Of a stretch of 10,272 nt of DNA, positions 1 to 5,533 are shown in pieces. Numbering within the stretch: position 1 is the first letter of the stretch; each line of letters opens with the position of its first letter. The stretch covers positions 1-10,272 of the forward strand of contig CAIXAQ010000812.1 in NCBI GenBank assembly GCA_903917425.1. Reading direction: 5' to 3'. This DNA comes from an uncultured Bacteroidales bacterium (GTDB lineage Bacteria; Bacteroidota; Bacteroidia; Bacteroidales; UBA4417). The notes under the pieces are model-generated. The model worked only from the letters and a program-made list of their open reading frames with translations. It searched no databases and had not been told where the DNA came from. A program made the translations under genes and the position numbers.

Positions 1-394
1 AAGCTATTTTTTTATCCGGGTACACCAAAGCCGTTGCCATAACGAGCCCGGTAATGGTTTCGCCGGCAGCCAGTGCGTGTTGAAATTCGTTAAACCGTTG
101 TTTGCCCGTAGCCATTTCGTTATGCTTTCCGATGGCATCCACAACATCATCATCCACACCCATTTCGGCCAGCCATCCTGCCCCAACAGGACCATGCGTT
201 AAAGCATCGGCATTGGTGAACTCTACATCCAGGTCGTGCAACAACCCGGCTTGCGCCCAGGCTTCGGCATTGCGGCCCAAACGAACAGCTAAAGCATGCA
301 ATACAACTTCTGATGCCAGGCTGTGGGCGATCATTTTTTCATTTTTCACATTTTTTAAAAGTAATTCTAGTGCTTCTTCGCGGGGCAGGATCAT
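1..394 (-). CDS. HD-superfamily hydrolase (COG2316-like), 3' end cut by window
   Basis: The reading frame starts with ATG at 394 and runs off the left edge after 131 codons. The protein begins MILPREEALELLLKNVKNE. It carries the metal-binding pattern of HD phosphohydrolases: H24 in a helix, the HD pair H53-D54 within AGLLHDLD, H67 in the THGPVGA segment, and H91 in IGKHNE. The stretch around residues 111-130 (GETITGLVMATALVYPDKK) is typical of the small COG2316 predicted hydrolases, which I recall as roughly 185 residues, so the C-terminal third or so is missing here. HD proteins of this type are metal-dependent phosphohydrolases acting in the cytoplasm; the substrate of this subgroup is not known to me. 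The gene is transcribed away from rhaD, with which it shares a 324-bp upstream region. I found no clear TAnnTTTG promoter in front of it. The family call is firm and the function open. Confidence 0.85.
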   Translation of the reverse strand, partial: MILPREEALELLLKNVKNEKMIAHSLASEVVLHALAVRLGRNAEAWAQAGLLHDLDVEFTNADALTHGPVGAGWLAEMGVDDDVVDAIGKHNEMATGKQRFNEFQHALAAGETITGLVMATALVYPDKKIA

Positions 395-458
395 AATCCG
401 GTATTTTTATTATTTGTTAAATAATTGGTAAACAATTTAATACAAAAGGTTTAAGTAA

Positions 459-468
459 TGGTATACCA
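459..468. promoter_or_regulatory. 10-bp perfect palindrome upstream of the HD gene
   Basis: TGGTATACCA is a perfect palindrome about 65 bp upstream of the HD-protein start codon, in otherwise AT-rich intergenic DNA. It could be a dimeric regulator half-site pair. A 10-bp palindrome can also occur by chance, so the call is weak. Confidence 0.25.
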
Positions 469-584
469 AACTTTTTAAGAGTTGAATAAATCAATTAACC
501 TTTATGCCTGAAATTATCTATCAGGTTGGAAAGTCAGTCATCCAAACCAAATAGGTACAGAATAAATATTTTTCACTCTTATAG

Positions 585-596
585 TAACGGTCGTTA
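585..596. promoter_or_regulatory. Operator-like inverted repeat upstream of rhaD
   Basis: TAACGGTCGTTA has perfect 5-bp arms (TAACG/CGTTA) around a 2-bp centre. It sits 10 bp upstream of the possible rhaD -7 element at 606-613, overlapping where the -33 region would be. That is a usual place for a repressor site. The symmetry is seen directly; the operator role is inferred. Confidence 0.35.
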
Positions 597-605
597 TGAA
601 ATGAA

Positions 606-613
606 TATTTTTG
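606..613 (+). promoter_or_regulatory. Possible rhaD -7 promoter element
   Basis: TATTTTTG matches the Bacteroidota -7 consensus TAnnTTTG. No good TTTG lies 17-23 bp upstream, so only half of the expected promoter is present. If used, transcription would start near 620 and give a leader of about 100 nt that contains the ATTACACGTA direct repeats. Confidence 0.3.
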
Positions 614-633
614 TGATTCGAAATTATTATTAA

Positions 634-654
634 ATTACACGTATATTACACGTA
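634..654 (+). repeat. Pair of ATTACACGTA direct repeats, 11-bp period
   Basis: ATTACACGTA occurs twice, at 634-643 and 645-654, so the copies are 11 bp apart, about one helical turn. They lie 65-85 bp upstream of the rhaD start. This spacing suits tandem binding of a regulator on one face of the DNA. The repeat is certain; the binding role is inferred. Confidence 0.5.
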
Positions 655-718
655 AACTGCACTAAACTGGTAACTGACCAGGTTTACTTGCGTTTGAGAC
701 AACCTGAATTGATACAAC

Positions 719-1543
719 ATGCGTATTATGAAAGAATTACTAAACAGGAATAAGGCATTAAAGAAAATAAGTAAGGAAATGGCCGAAGTAGCCGGGTATC
801 TCTGGCAACGTGGATGGGCCGAACGCAATGCAGGAAATATCTCGGTGAATATCAACGAAATTATGGATTTTGAAATTTCGGATTTCGACATCTTTCCATT
901 TATTTCACTTCCGGCAGTGTATCCTAACTTATCCGGTTACTGCTTTTTTGTAACTGGTACAGGGAAACGCATGCGCGACCTGGCTCGAAAACCGGTTAAA
1001 AACACGCTTATTCTTAAGTTGAACCAGGAAGGGAACGGATATTGGATTCTGTCAAAGAAATTAAACGATGACAATTTTCTGCCCACATCCGAATTGCCTA
1101 CACATTTGGGAATCCACCAGATGATTGCCTTGCGTGGAAGTGCGGAAAAAGTTGTAATGCATGCACATACAACTGAACTTATAACATTGACTCAATCACG
1201 GGAATTCTGTAATGAGCAGACTATCAATAGGCTGCTATGGGGAATGCATCCCGAAACTATTATTTTTGTGCCGAAAGGCATTGGGTTTGTTCCATATATC
1301 CTTCCGGGAACGGCAGATATAGCAATGGAAACAATTAAAGCACTTCAGAATCACAATGTGGCCCTATGGGAAAAGCATGGAGTCTTTGCCATTGGAGAAA
1401 GCATTGGCGACACTTTTGATGTGATTGATATTCTGGCAAAATCGGCACGTATTTATTTTCTGTGCCGGTCGGCAAATATGGTACCCGATGGGTTTAGTGA
1501 CAGGCAATTAGCAGAATTAAAGGAACTATCTGCTAATTTTTGA
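719..1543 (+). CDS. rhaD: L-rhamnulose-1-phosphate aldolase (RhaD)
   Basis: Class II, zinc-dependent aldolase that splits L-rhamnulose 1-phosphate into dihydroxyacetone phosphate and L-lactaldehyde in the cytoplasm, the last phosphorylated step of rhamnose breakdown. The 274-residue length equals that of E. coli RhaD as I recall it, and the landmarks follow the same order: ERNAGN at 35-40 and VTGTGK at 78-83 (phosphate-binding loops), TSELPTH with the probable catalytic E125, the zinc ligands H148 and H150 in VMHAH, and the third ligand H220 in KHGVF. The LLWGMHPETIIFVP segment at 172-185 also matches the RhaD pattern. The first ATG is used; a second at codon 4 (MKELL) is equally possible because no ribosome-binding site distinguishes them. 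No rhamnose isomerase, kinase or transporter lies within the window, so the gene stands alone. A fuculose-phosphate aldolase is less likely because those are shorter. Confidence 0.9.
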   Translation: MRIMKELLNRNKALKKISKEMAEVAGYLWQRGWAERNAGNISVNINEIMDFEISDFDIFPFISLPAVYPNLSGYCFFVTGTGKRMRDLARKPVKNTLILKLNQEGNGYWILSKKLNDDNFLPTSELPTHLGIHQMIALRGSAEKVVMHAHTTELITLTQSREFCNEQTINRLLWGMHPETIIFVPKGIGFVPYILPGTADIAMETIKALQNHNVALWEKHGVFAIGESIGDTFDVIDILAKSARIYFLCRSANMVPDGFSDRQLAELKELSANF

Positions 1544-1598
1544 CCTGGGTTTTAAGGAAGATGATTCCTGAATTGCTAAGCAAGGCTAGGTTTAATAA

Positions 1599-1627
1599 AA
1601 AAAGCCGCCCGAAACGGGTAGCTTTTT
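1599..1627. terminator. Bidirectional intrinsic terminator between rhaD and aqpZ
   Basis: The outer stem AAAAAGC/GCTTTTT continues, after one mismatch and a G-T wobble, into CCCG/CGGG around an AAA loop. A run of seven A on the left and five T on the right gives a U-tract in both directions. It therefore suits both convergent genes, 56 bp after the rhaD stop and 28 bp after the aqpZ stop. Confidence 0.85.
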
Positions 1628-1655
1628 AATAATTTTCCAGGGGGTATTTCCTCTG

Positions 1656-2363
1656 TCAGGCCTTTTTATCTTCTGTTTCAAAACCAAATTTCCAAATTAA
1701 TGCTGCTACAACTGCTCCAAAAACCGGGGCAACAAAGAACAACCATAATTGGGAAAGAGCCTTGCCCCCGGAAAATATGGCAGGGCCAAAACTACGTGCC
1801 GGGTTTACTGAAGTTCCGGTTACCGGAATAACAACCAGGTGAATCAGCATGAGCGTAACGCCTATCGCTAAACCTGCCATGGTACTGTTACCATATTTTG
1901 AAGTTACAGCCAGGATTACAAAGAGGAAAAGACATGTAAAAACAGCTTCCGCTAAAAAAGCGGATGTAGTATTATAGTTTCCAAGATAGCCTTCGCCCCA
2001 TCCGTTTGAACCAAGGCCCCATTCGGGCATAACCCAACTGCTGCTACCACTCACTATCAGGTACAGAACTCCGGCACCAATTGTGGCACCGATCAACTGT
2101 GCTACAATATATCCTGCTGCATCTTTGGCGGTCATGCGCCCCGCTACCAATACACCAACCGTAACGGCAGGATTTATATGGCAACCGGAAATGCCTCCAA
2201 TGGCATAAGCCATTGCCACAACTGCAAAACCAAAAGCGATAGAAATCCCTAACAAACCAGCGCCAGCGGGTCCAACCTGAGCGTTACCTGAAATTACCGC
2301 CGCTCCACAACCGAATAGCACCAGGCTAAAGGTTCCGATTAATTCAGCTAAATATTTTTTCAT
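1656..2363 (-). CDS. aqpZ: Aquaporin Z-type water channel
   Basis: Inner-membrane channel of the MIP family, six transmembrane helices, predicted to pass water rather than glycerol. From the chosen start (MKKYLAELIG) the protein is 235 residues, the usual length for AqpZ. Both half-helix motifs are present: NPA at 64-66 in loop B and NPAR at 187-190 in loop E. The selectivity-filter positions match E. coli AqpZ: F44, H175, T184 and R190. This His/Arg pair marks water-specific aquaporins, while glycerol channels have a small residue in place of the His. The frame stays open upstream to 2441, but a promoter at 2386-2420 lies inside that extension, so the start is 2363 or the ATG two codons earlier (2369). 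C61, just before loop-B NPA, sits at the position of human AQP1 Ala73. The gene is monocistronic, ending at a shared terminator. Confidence 0.93.
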   Translation of the reverse strand: MKKYLAELIGTFSLVLFGCGAAVISGNAQVGPAGAGLLGISIAFGFAVVAMAYAIGGISGCHINPAVTVGVLVAGRMTAKDAAGYIVAQLIGATIGAGVLYLIVSGSSSWVMPEWGLGSNGWGEGYLGNYNTTSAFLAEAVFTCLFLFVILAVTSKYGNSTMAGLAIGVTLMLIHLVVIPVTGTSVNPARSFGPAIFSGGKALSQLWLFFVAPVFGAVVAALIWKFGFETEDKKA

Positions 2364-2385
2364 ATACATTAGTTTAAGTTCATTA

Positions 2386-2420
2386 CAAATATAAAAAATT
2401 ATCAAATTACTAAAACCAAA
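2386..2420 (-). promoter_or_regulatory. Bacteroidota-type promoter of aqpZ
   Basis: On the minus strand TATATTTG (2393-2386) matches the -7 consensus TAnnTTTG, and TTTG (2420-2417) lies 23 bp upstream as the -33 element. That is at the upper end of the 17-23 bp range known for the phylum. Transcription would begin near 2380 with a leader of under 20 nt, which rules out the longer upstream ATG of the aquaporin frame. Confidence 0.6.
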
Positions 2421-2569
2421 TATTTTTAACAATTTGTTCAATTACAGATTTTGGCTAAATTTTAATAGATATTTTAAGCACTTTTTCGAAAACGAAAGGG
2501 CACAAATCAAATTAGACTCATCCTATTCGGCGGGGCGTTTTTTGACTTGCTTTTTCTCTTGGGCTGGTC

Positions 2570-2586
2570 TAACAAATTCTTTGTTA
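2570..2586. other. AT-rich hairpin just after the protease gene
   Basis: TAACAAA/TTTGTTA form a perfect 7-bp stem around a TTC loop, 5 bp past the stop of the aspartic-protease gene. No T-run follows on the minus strand, so it is not a clear intrinsic terminator. It may protect the 3' end of the mRNA. The remainder of 2442-2569 holds a small TTTCG-AAAA-CGAAA stem (2484-2497) and no ORF. Confidence 0.35.
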
Positions 2587-2591
2587 ACGGA

Positions 2592-3455
2592 TTAATTGTC
2601 TTTATACAGGTTTATAACCTTGTTATTAAAATCCCATACACTTATATAATTTTTTAAAAAAGAATAACCCAATGATATTTTATTTTCATCCCCCTGGGTA
2701 TATGATAAATGCTTTATGTCGAAAACAATATTATTGTACCTGAGATTCCGGATTAAATAGGTTTGAAATCCTGCTTTAGCGTATCCATACAAAAAGCCAG
2801 TGCTGTATGCTTCAAGCAGGTGTTCATCTGATAATTCCGAAAAGAGACCTTTGTTAAACTTCATTACCCCCTGGCTACCTGTATCAAAGTAAGCCTGTAT
2901 TTTTCTGCCGTTGGCTGCCGTAAAGGTCACTTCAGGGAGATTGCCCTCGTTTGTATAGTGAAAGGCTGTTATCAATTTCAAACCTGGCATTTCCTTGTAC
3001 GCAGTATCCATTTTTATAATTTGCCTGTCGTAATCAATTGTTACGACATAATCCTTCATAATACCATAGCCAAATGTTCCGAGTATGTCGGAAGCTATGC
3101 TGTCCTGCATAAAGCTAAAATTGGTATGGGTAATGTTTTGCAAATTATTGAATTCCAGGCCAGACTGTGTGATTTTAATACGGTCAATGTTTGACTTGTA
3201 AACATCCAGTACCTGACCAGATCCGGTCTTTCCGGTTACCACGAATGTATTTTTATCAAGGGGAACAAGATTATTGTTTAACATAAAATTCAAAGGAGTG
3301 CCGGTGTCAAAAATGAACTTCCCTTTTACCTGGTTAACCTCAGCATCTATAAGTATATATCCGTTTACCAGATGGAATGGGATGAGCACTTGGGCACTTG
3401 TTGTTATAACAAGCAACGAAAGTGTTATGAATGCCAGGATTGATTTAAGGTACAT
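2592..3455 (-). CDS. Exported two-lobed retropepsin-like aspartic protease
   Basis: A 287-residue protein with an N-terminal signal peptide (hydrophobic residues 5-19, likely cut after the TTSA sequence at 18-21) and two retropepsin-like lobes. Lobe 1 has FIFDTGT with D50-T51-G52; lobe 2 has AYFDTGS with D191-T192-G193. Each lobe ends in a matching segment: GYGIMKDYVVTIDYD (129-143) and GYSFLKNYISVWDFN (263-277). The chain thus looks like an internal duplication in which both catalytic Asp come from one polypeptide, as in pepsin, rather than from a homodimer as in retroviral proteases. Family membership (PF13650/PF13975-type aspartyl protease) is inferred from these motifs. It probably acts in the periplasm, on the surface or outside the cell; substrates are unknown. 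It lies 11 bp downstream of the lipase gene and is very likely cotranscribed with it. Confidence 0.82.
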   Translation of the reverse strand: MYLKSILAFITLSLLVITTSAQVLIPFHLVNGYILIDAEVNQVKGKFIFDTGTPLNFMLNNNLVPLDKNTFVVTGKTGSGQVLDVYKSNIDRIKITQSGLEFNNLQNITHTNFSFMQDSIASDILGTFGYGIMKDYVVTIDYDRQIIKMDTAYKEMPGLKLITAFHYTNEGNLPEVTFTAANGRKIQAYFDTGSQGVMKFNKGLFSELSDEHLLEAYSTGFLYGYAKAGFQTYLIRNLRYNNIVFDIKHLSYTQGDENKISLGYSFLKNYISVWDFNNKVINLYKDN

Positions 3456-3466
3456 AAGATGTGATT

Positions 3467-4597
3467 TTAATATTTTTCAGTTAAATACAAATAAGCTTCG
3501 AACATATGATGCGTCCATATTTTTTCGGGATCATCCGGAAATAATTTATAATATTCTGAATCAGCATAAAGCACTATACTTTCGCCCGCCCTGGTGTAAT
3601 TACTGGAGTTGTAATATTCAGGGATTTCATATTCAGGCAGGGATTTCTTGATAAATTTCCCCAATGTTTTCCCTAATTGTTTTTGATATTGCTTATTAGC
3701 TTTTTTTGTAGGTTTATCCAGGCTGTTATAAAAATGATTCATGGCCAAGCGCTGAAAGAACGGAGCCTTTTTAATGGTGCTTTTTGCGTTTACAAATGGA
3801 TTTGAAGGGTTGAAATCCATTGTTGTTTGAATTGAAAATGGCGCTTCGGGAACCCAATCGGCTGAATTAACCACGGTAAAAGCCCAACCTCCCTTGGTCA
3901 TGTTCTCATACGCATAGGCGAAATACAAATTCCCGGGTTTGGGCGCGGCACTGCAATACGTTTTGAAAACAAAATCGGCTGGAAGCTTTTTTTGCTTTTG
4001 CAGGTCAAGAAAGTGGGCTGTGAGCAAATAAGCGATGGCACCTCCCTGGCTGTGGCCCATGATATAAAATTGACGAACTCCGTATTTTGCCAGCGAATCC
4101 ATTTCCGGCAATATGTCTCTTGAAAGAAACGCAGTTGCAATAAGCCACCCTGTGTGAACGGCAGCTTTATCGTCGTCGCACAGATGGTAATCAAAGCTGA
4201 AATTGTTGCTTAATTTCAGCTTTCCTTTTGCAGGAACCATGGCAGCATAGAAATTCTCAAGCCAGCTGGTCGTTTCAGAGGTTGTACCCCTTATGCTGAT
4301 CACAGCTACTGATTGATCCGACACCCATAAATCCCACCTGTTATCTAATCCCATCGTTTTCGAGCGATAGATTTTTTTATACTTCAGAGGTGGCGACAGA
4401 TCTGGATTGTAGAGGGTATCACCCTGGTAGGAAGATATTTTCAGCATTTCAAGGAACTCCGTTTTATCGAATCCAGGAAGTATTTTGCCATGCTGTCCAA
4501 ACGAGGTTAAAGGGAATAAGCCTATGCAAAGTATAAATTCAACTATTGATAAAAAAACAATTTTCTTTTTCATTACCATTAAATTTGTCGTTCTCAT
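3467..4597 (-). CDS. Exported class 3 lipase (alpha/beta hydrolase)
   Basis: Serine esterase of the fungal lipase-like (Lipase_3, PF01764) group, predicted to hydrolyse acylglycerols or other esters outside the cytoplasm. The nucleophile elbow GHSQG holds S183. The probable acid is D247 in VVNSADWVPEAPF, and the probable base is H363 or H364 in WTHHMFEAY. The RGTTS segment at 103-107 supplies the oxyanion-hole region typical of the family. The 376-residue chain starts with basic residues and a hydrophobic stretch (about 13-33), ending in SFGQ, as a Sec signal peptide. Start codons at 4597 and at codon 9 (4573, MKKKIVF) are both possible; the A-rich stretch before 4597 favours the longer form. 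The charged segment at 296-321, rich in Lys and Gln, is an insertion near the C-terminus. It lies 16 bp after the relic frame and 11 bp before the aspartic protease gene, so it looks like a middle gene of an operon. Confidence 0.88.
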   Translation of the reverse strand: MRTTNLMVMKKKIVFLSIVEFILCIGLFPLTSFGQHGKILPGFDKTEFLEMLKISSYQGDTLYNPDLSPPLKYKKIYRSKTMGLDNRWDLWVSDQSVAVISIRGTTSETTSWLENFYAAMVPAKGKLKLSNNFSFDYHLCDDDKAAVHTGWLIATAFLSRDILPEMDSLAKYGVRQFYIMGHSQGGAIAYLLTAHFLDLQKQKKLPADFVFKTYCSAAPKPGNLYFAYAYENMTKGGWAFTVVNSADWVPEAPFSIQTTMDFNPSNPFVNAKSTIKKAPFFQRLAMNHFYNSLDKPTKKANKQYQKQLGKTLGKFIKKSLPEYEIPEYYNSSNYTRAGESIVLYADSEYYKLFPDDPEKIWTHHMFEAYLYLTEKY

Positions 4598-4613
4598 AAT
4601 TCTTTTCTTTTAA

Positions 4614-4859
4614 TTAATTGGCGATGCTGATAGTTTCGGTTTTGGAAACTTCATTACCGGCTTTATCAAAACAGTACACTATCAAATCATAATCTCCCAA
4701 CCTTATAGCTGCAAGCAAATTAATTATTTTGTTGATGGACTTATTGCTCCCGGAAACAGGCTCTTCCGGGAGGTAATCCCATGGTGTTGTCACCGGATTT
4801 CGTGAAATATTTCAAGAATCTGTATTCCATCGGATTACAATGCGGTATGTGCCCATTTT
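4614..4859 (-). pseudogene. In-frame coding relic, Ig-like/DUF4625-like C-terminus
   Basis: This stretch continues in the same frame as the exported protein ending at 4860 and stays open except for one TGA at 4812-4814, then ends in TAA at 4614-4616. The downstream part reads like real protein: PWDYLPEEPVSGSNKS, then RLGDYDLIVYCFDKAGNEV, then KTETISIAN. A GDY-hydrophobic-DKAGNE ending is typical of beta-sandwich repeats such as DUF4625 or FN3/Big-type domains of Bacteroidota. The short piece before the TGA, MGTYRIVIRWNTDS from the ATG at 4856, also resembles a beta-strand. The relic stop is 16 bp from the lipase start, as expected of a former operon gene. I read it as a decayed C-terminal domain or gene. 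An alternative is untranslated leader whose protein-like look is chance. Confidence 0.5.
4747..4772. other. Perfect 9-bp GC-rich hairpin inside the relic
   Basis: CTCCCGGAA and TTCCGGGAG are perfect inverted copies separated by 8 nt. This is the strongest simple stem I noticed between mscS and the protease gene. No T-run follows on either strand, so it is not a standard intrinsic terminator. It may act as an intercistronic RNA structure between the small exported protein and the lipase. Confidence 0.55.
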
Positions 4860-5366
4860 TCATCGCGGGTTATTTAGTTCAAATCCTAATCCTTCAGAAA
4901 TTGAATAGTGTTGAATATACCTGATTTCATCTTTATAAAGTATGTGGTAGGCATCTTTGTAAAACCTGATTTTTAACATTTCGGTTTTATTTTCAAAAAT
5001 AACGGGCATGGTTTCGCCTTCCACAATAGGTTTCGCGTCCATTACAATCGGTTTATCGGTTGAATAACTGAAAAATACTTCTGCTTTCAATTTGTCATCG
5101 GATAGAACAACATAAGCAGATTTTTCTGAATCTGTTTTCCCTGTATTTGCATCGAAAGCTGAAAATGCAGTGCCTGTTTCAACGATGTTGATGCAACGGT
5201 TTTTTACAACTGACCAGGTATATCCTTTTAAACCATCGCAATCGCCGGGATGCTGAATACCTCCATCTTTTGGTTTTAGAGTTTTGCCTGTGCATGGGTA
5301 TACTATCGTTGTTTTCAGTACCATTGATAAAACAATGATGCATATTGCTCTAAGTGTTGCTTTCAT
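4860..5366 (-). CDS. Small exported protein of unknown function, CxGxxGYTW motif
   Basis: A 168-residue protein from the chosen start MKATLRAICI, which begins a short basic n-region followed by a hydrophobic stretch (7-23), so it is probably exported. Three Cys follow: C25 in VYPCTG, C43 in GDCDGLKGYTW and C58 in KNRCI. C43 and C58 could form a disulfide, while C25 is placed like a lipoprotein Cys but lacks a good lipobox. I recall similar C..GYTW...K..C segments in hypothetical Bacteroidota secreted proteins. Residues 84-104 (SAYVVLSDDKLKAEVFFS) and 122-155 look like alternating beta-strands. The frame is open upstream to 5465, giving a longer start without a signal-peptide character. It lies 167 bp after mscS with no recognisable promoter of its own. 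The function is unknown. Confidence 0.65.
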   Translation of the reverse strand: MKATLRAICIIVLSMVLKTTIVYPCTGKTLKPKDGGIQHPGDCDGLKGYTWSVVKNRCINIVETGTAFSAFDANTGKTDSEKSAYVVLSDDKLKAEVFFSYSTDKPIVMDAKPIVEGETMPVIFENKTEMLKIRFYKDAYHILYKDEIRYIQHYSISEGLGFELNNPR

Positions 5367-5533
5367 TTCAATTTGGGTTTTTGTAAATTCCATCTGTTTA
5401 TTTATTCCATTCACTAGGAAAATTTCCTTTTCAGGTGCCAGTGATCTTTTCTGCCTTGAGTGCATCCTGCTTGCCGATGGGTCAGCTTTAAATTCACTCG
5501 CACTTGATTCAAAAGCAAAGTGCTTATTTGCTC

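Noticed and set aside
4..431. Open frames on both strands over the HD gene (63 and 109 residues)
   Set aside because: They overlap a third frame that encodes a clear HD-domain protein with all expected metal ligands; their own products show no recognisable features.
2364..2441. Upstream extended start of the aquaporin (26 more residues)
   Set aside because: The extension overlaps a good promoter and has no similarity to AqpZ N-termini, which begin close to MKKYLAE.
4614..5366. Reassignment of TGA as a sense codon to read through the relic
   Set aside because: rhaD, aqpZ and the fragment at the right edge all end naturally at TGA, so TGA is a normal stop in this genome.
5416..5428. AGGAAA-A-TTTCCT palindrome upstream of the small exported protein
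   Set aside because: Short, with no promoter element nearby; not enough to call a site.
5500..5523. GCACTT/AAGTGC stem after mscS as a terminator
   Set aside because: A 6-bp stem with a 12-nt loop and no T-run does not meet the form of an intrinsic terminator.
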